DNA of 64,000 bases, taken from positions 546,106 to 610,105 of the forward strand of contig NZ_HG964453.1 of NCBI RefSeq assembly GCF_000612725.1. The letters are read 5' to 3'. The notes beneath the pieces are model-generated. The model saw only the letters and a list, made by a program, of their open reading frames with translations. It was not told where the DNA came from and did no database searches. Source of the DNA: Mycolicibacterium austroafricanum (GTDB lineage: Bacteria > Actinomycetota > Actinomycetes > Mycobacteriales > Mycobacteriaceae). Positions within the stretch are counted from its first letter, which is position 1. Each line of letters starts with the position of its first letter. Positions 1 to 7,442 of this stretch are shown here, piece after piece. Position numbers and translations under genes: made by a program.

Positions 1-40
1 GGGTAACCTGGGGTGAGCTACGTCACCCAGGGGGTAGTCG

Positions 41-469
41 ATGCGCATTTCCGATGTACTGCGCAACAAGGGCGCGACCGTCGCGACGATCACACCCGAG
101 ACCTCGGTCGCCGGCTTGCTGACCGAGCTGAGCGTGCACAACATCGGCGCGATGGTGGTCGTCTCGCCGGACGGGCTGCTCGGCATCGTGTCCGAGCGCG
201 ACGTGGTGCGTAAGCTCCACGACATGGGTGCTGACCTGCTGCGCCGCCCGGTGTCGGAGATCATGTCGACGCTGGTGGCCACCTGCACGCCGGACGACAC
301 GGTGGACAGCCTGAGCGCGTTGATGACGAACAACCGGGTAAGGCACGTCCCCGTCGTTGTGGACGGCCGGCTGGCCGGGATCGTGAGCATCGGCGACGTC
401 GTCAAGACCCGGATGGAGGAGCTCGAACGCGAGCAGCAGCACCTTCAGGCCTACATCACCCAGGGTTGA
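41..469 (+). CDS. Two-CBS-domain protein (Rv2406c-like)
   Basis: A 142-residue soluble protein made almost entirely of a tandem CBS pair (about residues 7-62 and 70-126). The repeats end in the typical 'GIVSERDVVRKL' and 'GIVSIGDVVK' strands, and a short charged helix follows. CBS pairs bind adenine nucleotides such as AMP, ATP or SAM and usually act as energy or redox sensors. There is no attached catalytic or channel domain, so this looks like a stand-alone sensor. A purine-rich AGGGGG lies a few bases before the ATG. The stop overlaps the start of the downstream acetyltransferase by one base, so the two are probably co-translated. Size and position match M. tuberculosis Rv2406c. The ligand is unknown. 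Confidence 0.9.
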   Translation: MRISDVLRNKGATVATITPETSVAGLLTELSVHNIGAMVVVSPDGLLGIVSERDVVRKLHDMGADLLRRPVSEIMSTLVATCTPDDTVDSLSALMTNNRVRHVPVVVDGRLAGIVSIGDVVKTRMEELEREQQHLQAYITQG

Positions 470-1083
470 TGCCGGTGTCCGGAATCGATGTCCGCCTCGC
501 CAAGAAGCCGGACGTGAAGGCACTGGCGCGCGTGTTGGGCCGGGCGTTCTTCGACGACCCCGTGATGATGTGGATGGTGCCCGACGACGCCAGACGCGCC
601 AAGGCCCTGCCTCGCGTCTTCGGCGCGATGACGCGGCACCACTTCCTGGCCGGTGACGCGGTCGAGGTGTCGTCCCGGGCCGGTGCGGTGGGCGCGGCGG
701 CGCTGTGGGACCCACCCGGACGGTGGAAGCAGACCCAAGGCGAGGAAGTCCGGATGATGCCGAGTTTCCTGCTCGCGATGGGAACGCAGGTCGGACGGGG
801 TCTGCAGGTGTCCGAGCTGATGAAGGAGCACCATCCCGAAGAACCGCACTGGTATCTCGGGGTGATCGGCTCCGACCCGGACATGCGCGGTGCCGGCCTC
901 GGGCACGCACTGATGCGTTCGAGGCTGGACCGCTGCGACGCCGAGGGGGCGCCGGCCTACCTGGAGTCCACCAAGGAATCCAACGTGCCCTACTACATGC
1001 GGTTCGGCTTCGAGGTGACCGGCGAGCTCACCATCCCGGGCGGCGGCCCGACGATGTGGCAGATGTGGCGCCGCCCCGCCTGA
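469..1083 (+). CDS. GNAT-family N-acetyltransferase
   Basis: A 204-residue protein with the GNAT fold. The central 'WYLGVIGSDPDMRGAGLGHALM' stretch is the beta4/motif A acetyl-CoA pyrophosphate loop (R/Q-x-x-G-x-G/A form). It is followed by 'AYLESTKESNVPYYMRFGFEV', the usual beta5 and tyrosine-containing C-terminal part. It probably transfers an acetyl group from acetyl-CoA to a small molecule or protein amine; the substrate cannot be read from sequence. The ATG shares its first base with the last base of the CBS gene's stop codon. I chose this over a TTG one codon upstream because it is in tight overlap. It converges on the LLM gene with only 6 bp between stops. Confidence 0.88.
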   Translation: MPVSGIDVRLAKKPDVKALARVLGRAFFDDPVMMWMVPDDARRAKALPRVFGAMTRHHFLAGDAVEVSSRAGAVGAAALWDPPGRWKQTQGEEVRMMPSFLLAMGTQVGRGLQVSELMKEHHPEEPHWYLGVIGSDPDMRGAGLGHALMRSRLDRCDAEGAPAYLESTKESNVPYYMRFGFEVTGELTIPGGGPTMWQMWRRPA

Positions 1084-1089
1084 GGCCCG

Positions 1090-2496
1090 TCACACACTTC
1101 CCACGGTTTCCGGAACCCGGTCGGCCAGCGAGTTGTCGCTGAACGCGCCGCGGTAGCGTGCCGCCGGATGGGTGTCCGGCAGCCGATCCCCGCGCCCGAG
1201 CAGCTTGTGCCGCAAGGTGCCGGACTTGTCGGTGCCGATCAGGCCCCGCTCGCGCAGCGTCGGGAACAGCCGGTCGGCCACTTCCCGGAACGATGCCGGC
1301 AGCGTCGCGTGATAGACGTTGATGCCGTCGACGCCGGCCTCGCGCCATTCCTCCAGGCGGTCCGCGATCTCCTTCGGGGTGCCGACGACGCGGTTCGCAC
1401 CCTCCAGCGCCCAGGCCATGTCGCGGATCGTCGGCTCGTCGTTGCCGGAGATCTCGGCGGCCCAGCGCGAGAAGCTCTGGATGCCGGTGAACTCTCCGAG
1501 CGCACTGATCGGGGTGTCCAGCGGCAGGTTGCCCGCGTCGATCCCGGCGTCGCCGAGGGCGTGCAGGGCAACGCCCTCGACGTCGAGATAGCGCTTGAGT
1601 TCGTCGTTGCGTCGGACCGCCTCGGCGTGGGTGTCGCCGATCACGAAGGACAATCCCTGCGCGAAGGTGATGTCCTGCGGGTCGCGGCCGTTCGCCGCGG
1701 CCAGCGCCCGGGTCTCGCCGGTCAGCTTGTGCGCATCGGCAGGGGTTGGGCTGCTGATGTAGACGCCCTCGGCGTTGCGCGCCGAGAACAGCTGGCCGGC
1801 AGGGGAGGACCCTGCCTGGAACAGCACCGGGGTGCGCTGTGGTGACGGCGAGGTGAAATGGGGTCCCTCGACGGTGTAGCGCCGGCCGACATGGTTGATC
1901 TTGTGGATCTTCGACGGATCGGAGTGCACGCTGCGCTCCTTGTCCTGCACCAGCGCGTCGTCGTCCCAGGATCCCTCCCACAGCTTGTAGGTGACGTCGA
2001 CGTACTCGTTGGCCCACTCGTAACGCTGATCGTGGGCCAGTGTGCCCTCGTGGCCGAAACTGCGAAACATGTTCGCGTTGAAGCTGGTCACGATGTTCCA
2101 GCCGAGACGGCCGTCGGTGTAGTGGTCCAGCGAGGACATCCGCCGGGCGAAGTTGAACGGATGGTCCTGCACGATCGAGCTGGTGAACACGATGCCGAGA
2201 TTCTCGGTGGCGGCGGCAATTGCCGACGCCAGCACCGACGGGTCGTTCACCGGGACCTGGATCCCGCCCTCGACAGCCTTGCGCCAGTTGCCGTTCCACG
2301 GTGCCCGCAACCCGAACACGTCGGCGAAGAACAGCACGTCGTAGCCGGCCTTGTCGACCTCGGCGGCCAGCGAGGTCCAGTGCCGCAGCGAATTGAACCT
2401 GTGGTTCTGCGCGTCCGGCGCTCGCCACAACCCGTGCAGCACATGGGATGCGGTGTTCATCACGAACGCTGAGTAGTAGAGCGGACGCTTTGTCAC
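1090..2496 (-). CDS. LLM-class FMN-dependent monooxygenase, NtaA/SnaA/DszA type
   Basis: A 468-residue TIM-barrel flavoprotein of the luciferase-like family. The start ('YYSAFVMNTASHVLHGLWRAP'), 'GRLGWNIVTSF' near residue 133 and 'PVLFQAGSSPAGQLFSARNAEGVY' near residue 230 are hallmarks of the NtaA/SnaA/DszA/SoxA subgroup. These enzymes use FMNH2 from a separate reductase to oxidise organosulfur or aminopolycarboxylate compounds. Its ATG overlaps the stop of the metQ-like gene by 4 bp, so it is the last gene of a metN-metI-metQ-LLM operon. That context points to import and oxidation of a sulfur compound, but the substrate is an inference. Confidence 0.88.
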   Translation of the reverse strand: MTKRPLYYSAFVMNTASHVLHGLWRAPDAQNHRFNSLRHWTSLAAEVDKAGYDVLFFADVFGLRAPWNGNWRKAVEGGIQVPVNDPSVLASAIAAATENLGIVFTSSIVQDHPFNFARRMSSLDHYTDGRLGWNIVTSFNANMFRSFGHEGTLAHDQRYEWANEYVDVTYKLWEGSWDDDALVQDKERSVHSDPSKIHKINHVGRRYTVEGPHFTSPSPQRTPVLFQAGSSPAGQLFSARNAEGVYISSPTPADAHKLTGETRALAAANGRDPQDITFAQGLSFVIGDTHAEAVRRNDELKRYLDVEGVALHALGDAGIDAGNLPLDTPISALGEFTGIQSFSRWAAEISGNDEPTIRDMAWALEGANRVVGTPKEIADRLEEWREAGVDGINVYHATLPASFREVADRLFPTLRERGLIGTDKSGTLRHKLLGRGDRLPDTHPAARYRGAFSDNSLADRVPETVGSV

Positions 2497-3413
2497 GAGT
2501 CGGCTCCTGACTCCGAGTCGGACGCGCCGATCGGGCCCAGCGTGTCCCGGATCAGTGCGTTGTCGGTGGTCTCCAGGAACTCGGCGATCCTGGGATCGGA
2601 GAAGGTGTCGATCAGCTTCTGCACGTTCGGGTCGTCAAGGTGCTTGTCGCTGACCACCAGACCGCCCTCGCTGCCCACCGGTGCCGGATGACGGTCGAGG
2701 ATCTGTTCCTCGGTGAGGCCGGAGGCGTACACGTCGGAGATGTGCACGGTGACGGCGTCGACATCGGCGAGGCTGCGCGCGAGCTGACCGATCGGCACCT
2801 GGACGAACTGATAGTTCTTGGGATTCGACTCGACGTCGGAGAGCTGCGGCAGACCCTTGAGGTCGTCCTTGCCCGGCTTGAGGGTGATCTGGCCGGCCTC
2901 GGCGAGATCGAGCAGCGCGATCGCCTGCCCGGCCGGGTCGTCGCGCAGGGCGATCTTGGCGCCGTCGGGCAATTCGTCCCAGCTGTCGTACTTGTCCGAG
3001 TAGGTGGCCTGATCCCAGGTGAATGTCGGTGCCGCAAGGGTCAGTTCGAAGCCGTTGGCCGCGATGGCGTCGTTGAGGAACGGCTGGTGTTCGAAGAAGT
3101 TTCCTGCGACGTCGCCCGCGTCGACGGCACGGTTGATCTCGATGAGATTGTCGATCTGCACCGGCTCGATGGTGATGCCGTGCTCCGGCGCGACATTCTC
3201 GGCGATATAGGCCAGCAGATTCTCCGCGGCGATATCGGTGCTCCAGGTGGCGACCTCCAGCGTGGTGCCGAACTGCCTGTCCTGGTTGGCGAGTTGGGCG
3301 TAGGTCACGCCGCCGGCGATGACGACGACGGCCGCCGCCGCGCCGGCGATCCACGGCCGGCGTCTGCGTTTCTTGATCTCGATGTCGACGGCGGGGTTGC
3401 TCTGCTCTGCCAC
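2493..3413 (-). CDS. metQ: MetQ/NlpA-family ABC transporter substrate-binding protein
   Basis: A 306-residue extracytoplasmic binding protein of the NlpA/MetQ family, recognised by 'NFFEHQPFLNDAIAANGF', 'KIALRDDPAGQAIALLDLAEAGQITLKPG' and the 'VDAVTVHISDVYASGL' region. MetQ delivers methionine, or related sulfur compounds, to the MetNI permease. The N-terminus has a basic 'KKRRRRPW' stretch followed by one hydrophobic segment (about residues 22-42) with no lipobox cysteine. It therefore looks anchored by an uncleaved helix rather than by lipidation, which is unusual for MetQ. It lies 35 bp downstream of metI and overlaps the LLM gene. Methionine is the default ligand, but the LLM neighbour makes another organosulfur ligand plausible. 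Confidence 0.87.
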   Translation of the reverse strand: MAEQSNPAVDIEIKKRRRRPWIAGAAAAVVVIAGGVTYAQLANQDRQFGTTLEVATWSTDIAAENLLAYIAENVAPEHGITIEPVQIDNLIEINRAVDAGDVAGNFFEHQPFLNDAIAANGFELTLAAPTFTWDQATYSDKYDSWDELPDGAKIALRDDPAGQAIALLDLAEAGQITLKPGKDDLKGLPQLSDVESNPKNYQFVQVPIGQLARSLADVDAVTVHISDVYASGLTEEQILDRHPAPVGSEGGLVVSDKHLDDPNVQKLIDTFSDPRIAEFLETTDNALIRDTLGPIGASDSESGADS

Positions 3414-3448
3414 GGGTCTTCCTTCTGGTTGTTGGGGGAGGGGAGGGT

Positions 3449-4132
3449 TCAGCGGGTGAGCGCCCGGACCACGCGGTCACCGGTGAACTGGACGAGCTGG
3501 ATGGTGATGATCAACGCGATCACCGTCGCGATCATGATGTTGTCGTCGAATCGGTTGTAGCCGTAAGTGATCGCCAGATGGCCGACACCGCCGGCGCCGA
3601 TGGAGCCGGCGATGGCCGAGTATTCGATCATCGCGATGGTGTTGACGGTGAGCGCGCCGGCCAGCGCGGGCAACGCCTCGGAAAGCTGCACCGACCGGAT
3701 GACCTGCACGTGCGACCCGCCGGACACCAGGCCCATGTCGGTCACATCGGATCGCACCTCGCGCAACGCATTCTGGACCAGCCGGGCGAAGAACGGGATG
3801 CCTGCCACCGTCATCGGCACGATCGCGGCCGCGATACCGATCGTGGTGCCGACCAGGAAACGGGTCACCGGGATGATGGCCGCCATCAGGATCAGGAACG
3901 GCAGCGACCGGCCGACGTTCACGACCGTGTTGAGCACCGTGAACACCCGCGGGTTCGGGAACAGCCCGAGGGTCGAGGTGTTGTGCAGGATGATCCCTGC
4001 CGGGGTGCCGATGAGCACGACGAGCACCATGGTGACCCCGACCATCACCCACGTTTCACCATAGGCGGGCAACAGCAGGTCGGGAACCTTCAGCCAGGGT
4101 GTGCTGAAGTCGTCGAGGGCCAGGTAATTCAC
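3449..4132 (-). CDS. metI: MetI-family methionine ABC transporter permease
   Basis: A 227-residue membrane protein with about five to six hydrophobic helices, beginning 'NYLALDDFSTPWLKV'. The C-terminal half carries the EAA-type loop 'SDVTDMGLVSGGSHVQVIRSVQLSEALPAL' that contacts the ATPase. 'YSAIAGSIGAGGVGHLAITYGYNRF' is very characteristic of MetI. It forms the channel of a MetNIQ importer in the cytoplasmic membrane. I chose the GTG at 4132 because it gives the family's usual length and overlaps the metN stop in a GTGA arrangement; an upstream extension would be basic and non-homologous. Confidence 0.88.
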   Translation of the reverse strand: MNYLALDDFSTPWLKVPDLLLPAYGETWVMVGVTMVLVVLIGTPAGIILHNTSTLGLFPNPRVFTVLNTVVNVGRSLPFLILMAAIIPVTRFLVGTTIGIAAAIVPMTVAGIPFFARLVQNALREVRSDVTDMGLVSGGSHVQVIRSVQLSEALPALAGALTVNTIAMIEYSAIAGSIGAGGVGHLAITYGYNRFDDNIMIATVIALIITIQLVQFTGDRVVRALTR

Positions 4133-5139
4133 GCCGCCGCCTCCGCGGATCCGGCAGCGACCTTCTCGACCGGGCGGACGTGCAGCCCGCGTTCGGTGAG
4201 GTATTCCACGAAACCGGAAGGGGCGGAGGGTGTGATAGCCAGGACCGCCCGGCCCACCGCCACCCCGCGGATGGACTCGACGCTGGCGCTCAGCACGCTG
4301 ACCGCGGCGCCGGACAGGCCCGGCGCGGACTGAATCGAGGTCAGCCAGTCCAGCGGGACGGTGCGGGAGGCGTGCGACACCTCCCAAATCTCCCCGGCAC
4401 CGTCCAGCGGCACACTCGGCCGGTCCGGCAGCAGTTCGCGCGCCAGCTCGGAGGCCGGGTCGAGAATGACGTCCTGCACCGAACCGCTCTCGATGATGCG
4501 GCCGTCCTCGATTCGGGCCACCGAGTCGGCGATCTCCCGGACCACCTCCATTTCGTGGGTGATCAGGATGATGGACAGGCCGAACTCGTCGCGAAGATGA
4601 CTGAGCAGCGCCAGGATCGACTTGGTGGTGGCCGGGTCCAGCCCGGACGTCGCCTCGTCGGACAGCAGGTTCGACGGGCCGAGCGCCAGCGCCCGGGCGA
4701 TCCCGACCCGCTGCTTCTGACCGCCGGAGAGCTGGGCGGGGTAGAAGTCTCTGCGGTCGGCCAGGCCCACCCGGTCGAGCAGTTCGCTCATCCGCGTGCC
4801 GGCCGAGCCCTCGGTGGCGTGCAGGTATTGCAGTGGCAGCGCGATGTTCTGGGCCACGGTCCGGCGCCGCAGCAGCGGTGCGGTCTGAAAGATCACGCCG
4901 ACGTTGCGGCGGGCCGCGAGCAGTTCGTCACCGTCGAGTCGGGTGAAGTCCTTGCCGTCGACCCGGACCGTGCCGCTGGTCGGACGCTCCAGAAAGCTCA
5001 CGCAGCGCGACAGCGTGCTCTTGCCTGCGCCGCTGGGGCCGACGACGGCCAGGATCTCACCGCTGCCGACGGACAGGGAGATGTCGTCGAGGACGGTGCG
5101 GTCACCGAACCGCTTGGTCAGGTTCTCGATCTCGATCAC
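4129..5139 (-). CDS. metN: MetN-family ABC transporter ATPase with NIL domain
   Basis: A 336-residue ATPase that powers the MetIQ importer. It has Walker A GPSGAGKS (34-41), the ABC signature LSGGQKQR (137-144), Walker B ending LLSDEATSGLDP (from 158) and the switch histidine in 'ILITHEM'. A C-terminal extension of roughly 90 residues fits the NIL domain that lets methionine inhibit transport in MetN proteins. The GTG at 5139 starts directly at the first beta strand. Upstream in-frame codons reach only a weak TTG at 5184. It is the first gene of the metNIQ-LLM operon and faces the SsuD-like gene across a 377-bp intergenic region. Confidence 0.88.
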   Translation of the reverse strand: MIEIENLTKRFGDRTVLDDISLSVGSGEILAVVGPSGAGKSTLSRCVSFLERPTSGTVRVDGKDFTRLDGDELLAARRNVGVIFQTAPLLRRRTVAQNIALPLQYLHATEGSAGTRMSELLDRVGLADRRDFYPAQLSGGQKQRVGIARALALGPSNLLSDEATSGLDPATTKSILALLSHLRDEFGLSIILITHEMEVVREIADSVARIEDGRIIESGSVQDVILDPASELARELLPDRPSVPLDGAGEIWEVSHASRTVPLDWLTSIQSAPGLSGAAVSVLSASVESIRGVAVGRAVLAITPSAPSGFVEYLTERGLHVRPVEKVAAGSAEAAA

Positions 5140-5374
5140 GGGGAAGCTCTCTACAGTGGAAGGGCCTGCGGTGACGCGCAACAACGAGCGCGACGGCGAG
5201 CCGTTGGTGGGGAAGCCGACTGGGGCGGCTGGTGAGGTGTTCAGACGACGGACCCAACCTAGGCGGGGTCGGGGAGCTCGGCGAGATTACCGATCTGCCT
5301 GATCCGAATGCCGGTCAGAACACCGCCGACCGTCGCAGTCGGCTCAGTGAGTTACCGCCCCTTCCCAGCTGAAA

Positions 5375-5467
5375 GGCGCTATCCAGCAATGCTATTCGCT
5401 GGCAACGCCCGTCCCGTCGCTGCGCACCGGTGCCGTGCCCCCGGCTGCCGACGAGGCAGCCGGTGCG
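5375..5467 (+). promoter_or_regulatory. Candidate structured 5' leader of the SsuD-like gene
   Basis: The 377-bp gap between metN and the SsuD-like gene has no credible coding region but contains two stacked helical elements just before the + strand gene. Element 1: GGCG (5375-5378) pairs with CGCC (5406-5409), enclosing CCAGC (5383-5387)/GCTGG (5398-5402). Element 2: CCGGCTGCC (5441-5449) pairs perfectly with GGCAGCCGG (5455-5463) around GACGA, with further pairing of 5423-5430 to 5460-5467 possible. The 'GCTGGCAAC' run recalls the GGCAAC segment of S-box type SAM riboswitches. I cannot fit a full SAM-I or SAM-IV consensus, so the class is unassigned. The rest of the gap (5140-5374) shows nothing definite. 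Confidence 0.4.
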
Positions 5468-5516
5468 CCAAGATGGCCAACCGAAGGACGAAACCGATTG
5501 GAATCGAGCGGATTAC

Positions 5517-6644
5517 ATGAGTACTCAACCGAAGTCCGACGTGATGACCGACGGGCTGAAGTTCCACTGGTATCTGCCCACCCACGGTGACACGGCGACG
5601 ATCGCCGACAACCGCGGCAGCGCCGCAGCGCGGACGGCATCGCACCTGGAGCCGTCGCTGGAGAATCTGACCGCGCTGGTGCGCACGGCGGAGGACTACG
5701 GGTTCGAGGCTGCACTGACCCCCACCGGCTCGCATTGCGAGGACTCGTGGCTGGCCACCGCGGCGCTGGCTCAGCACAGCCGTCGGCTCAAGTTCCTGGT
5801 GGCCTTCCGTCCCGGGGTGCTGTCCCCGACGCTGGCCGCCCAGCAGGTCAGCACCTATCAGCGGTTCACCGGTAACCGGTTGGCGATCAACATCGTCACC
5901 GGAGGCGACGACGACGAGATGCGCCGCTACGGCGACGGCATCGACAAGTCCGCCAGGTACCGGCGGACCGCCGAGTTCCTCGCCGTCGTGCGCGGGGTGT
6001 GGGGCAACCCCGAGTTCTCCTACCGCGGTGAGTTCTACGACATCGACAAGGCCCGGTTGGCCTACCCGGTCGAGACGGTGCCGACCGTCTACTTCGGCGG
6101 CTCCTCTCCGGAGGCCATCGAGGTCGCCGCCGACCACGCCGACGTCTATCTGACCTGGGGTGAACCGCCCGCGCAGGTGGCCGAGAAGATCGAGCGGGTC
6201 AGGGCCGCTGCGGCCCGGCGCGGGCGGACGCTGCGATTCGGACTGCGTCTGCACACCGTGGCCCGGCCCACCGAGGAGCAGGCGTGGCGGCGCGCCGACG
6301 AGCTGATCGCCGGCCTGTCCGGCGACGAGGTGCGACGGGCGCACGAACGGTATCTGGCCAGCGGCTCGGAGGGGCAGCGGCGGATGGCGGCGCTGACCAC
6401 CGGCGAATTGGTCGGTGCCCGCAGCCTCGAGGTGCACCCGGGTCTGTGGGCCGGCCCGAGCCTGCTGCGCGACGGTGCCGGGACGGCGGCGATCGGCAGC
6501 TACCGGCAGGTGGCCGACGTGTTCGCCGAGTACACCCGCATCGGGATCAGCGAGTTCGTGCTGTCGGGGTATCCGCAGGCCGAGGAGATCCGCCACGTCG
6601 GCGGGGGTGTCCTGCCGCTGGTGCGCCAGCCGGCGCCTGCCTGA
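5517..6644 (+). CDS. LLM-class flavin-dependent monooxygenase, SsuD-like
   Basis: A 375-residue luciferase-like protein. 'LKFHWYLPTHGDTATIADNRG' at the start, 'GNRLAINIVTGGDDDEMRRYGDGIDKSARYRRTAEFLAVVRGVW', and 'VPTVYFGGSSPEAIEVAADHADVYLTWGEPP' match the alkanesulfonate monooxygenase (SsuD) group. That group releases sulfite from alkanesulfonates using FMNH2 and O2. The ATG at 5517 follows a modest GAGCGG and removes a non-homologous N-terminal extension. It is transcribed divergently from metNIQ and converges on the PemK-like gene. No sulfonate importer (SsuABC) is visible next to it. Sulfur salvage is likely, but the substrate is inferred from family only. Confidence 0.87.
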   Translation: MSTQPKSDVMTDGLKFHWYLPTHGDTATIADNRGSAAARTASHLEPSLENLTALVRTAEDYGFEAALTPTGSHCEDSWLATAALAQHSRRLKFLVAFRPGVLSPTLAAQQVSTYQRFTGNRLAINIVTGGDDDEMRRYGDGIDKSARYRRTAEFLAVVRGVWGNPEFSYRGEFYDIDKARLAYPVETVPTVYFGGSSPEAIEVAADHADVYLTWGEPPAQVAEKIERVRAAAARRGRTLRFGLRLHTVARPTEEQAWRRADELIAGLSGDEVRRAHERYLASGSEGQRRMAALTTGELVGARSLEVHPGLWAGPSLLRDGAGTAAIGSYRQVADVFAEYTRIGISEFVLSGYPQAEEIRHVGGGVLPLVRQPAPA

Positions 6645-6693
6645 TCAGGACACCCCGCCGGAGGCGGGATCAGGACACCCCGCCGGAGGCGGG
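6643..6693. terminator. Duplicated GC-rich hairpin between convergent genes
   Basis: A 25-bp unit is present twice in exact tandem (6643-6667 and 6668-6692). Each copy contains the perfect stem CCCGCC-GGA-GGCGGG (6654-6668 and 6679-6693). It fills the whole 51-bp space between the convergent SsuD-like and PemK-like genes. The stop codon of the first lies at the beginning of unit one. There is no U tract, as is common for mycobacterial terminators. A bidirectional terminator role is the natural reading. Confidence 0.6.
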
Positions 6694-6695
6694 AA

Positions 6696-7307
6696 TCAGG
6701 TCCACGAGTATTCGGCGCGCAGGCGTGCAGCGACGACGTCGAACACCACGCGCTCCAGGATCGCGCCCTCGCGTCGGATGCTCTCCTCGGGGACGTCCAG
6801 CACGCGGTCCAGCCGGACCCAGCTCGGCCTTCCGTCGTAGTCCCAGGACCCGGCGCCGATCCCGACCCAGTTGGGATCGTCGCCGTGATGATCCCGGCTG
6901 GACAGCATCAGCCCGAACAGGATGTTGCGGTCCCGGCCGACGACCAGCACCGGACGGTCCTTGCCTTGGGTCGGGTCGTCCTCGAAGGCCACCCAGGTCC
7001 ACACGATCTCGCCCGGATCCGCGCGTCCGTCCAGGTTCGGGGCGTACGACACCTTGCGAGCGCGGTGCGCGGTCGGGACGAAGTTGCTGGAGACGGGCCG
7101 GCCGGCGGGCAGGGCGGGTGCCCCGGTCTGCGCCTGTCCGGCCAGGACATCGAGGCCGATCCGGATGCCTTGCTGGATACCGCGCGCCACGGTGTCGGAC
7201 TTCTGAAGTTGGCGGACCAGTTTCGGGGCCTCGTTGAATACGAGGTTCTCGGTGCCTTTCACCAGGAAGCGCTGAAACGCCTTCAGATACGAGGACGATG
7301 ACGCCAT
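6696..7307 (-). CDS. PemK/MazF-family protein
   Basis: A 203-residue protein. The N-terminal about 85 residues are unassigned; the C-terminal part has the PemK/MazF (CcdB-like) fold signature 'PGEIVWTWVAFEDDPTQGKDRPVLVVGRD'. The conserved 'KDRPVLVV' is the MazF-type strand, and 'WVRLDRVLDVPEESIRREGAIL' closes the barrel. Classical MazF toxins are single-strand RNA endonucleases of about 110 residues. This one is nearly twice as long and has no antitoxin gene beside it. It may be a chromosomally fixed mycobacterial paralogue rather than an active toxin. The ATG at 7307 lies close to the lepA promoter region, to which it is divergent. Confidence 0.75.
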   Translation of the reverse strand: MASSSSYLKAFQRFLVKGTENLVFNEAPKLVRQLQKSDTVARGIQQGIRIGLDVLAGQAQTGAPALPAGRPVSSNFVPTAHRARKVSYAPNLDGRADPGEIVWTWVAFEDDPTQGKDRPVLVVGRDRNILFGLMLSSRDHHGDDPNWVGIGAGSWDYDGRPSWVRLDRVLDVPEESIRREGAILERVVFDVVAARLRAEYSWT

Positions 7308-7364
7308 ACCCGCCAAGCATAGGCGGTGCCCCGGTGCCCCGAAGCCGCCTCGATCACGGCTCGA

Positions 7365-7393
7365 TTGTGTCGCGGGGGTGTGCGCTCGATACT
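7365..7393 (+). promoter_or_regulatory. SigA-type promoter upstream of lepA
   Basis: TTGTGT (7365-7370) and GATACT (7388-7393) are separated by 17 bp, a good match to the housekeeping mycobacterial promoter. Transcription would start near 7400. This matters because it places the in-frame GTG codons at 7326 and 7380 upstream of the transcript. Assigned by eye; no transcript data. Confidence 0.5.
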
Positions 7394-7442
7394 CTGGACA
7401 GGCCTGTTCAGGCCGCCACGACCCGCTCACCAGGAGATTCCC

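Noticed and set aside
18..464. A near-identical 15-mer (CTACGTCACCCAGGG / CTACATCACCCAGGG) before and at the end of the first CBS gene
   Set aside because: Only one pair, one mismatch, and the second copy is coding; too little to call attachment sites or a mobile unit.
5140..5516. A confident SAM-I or SAM-IV riboswitch call upstream of the SsuD-like gene
   Set aside because: Hairpins are present, but the conserved core of either class could not be matched by eye; kept only as an unclassified structured leader.
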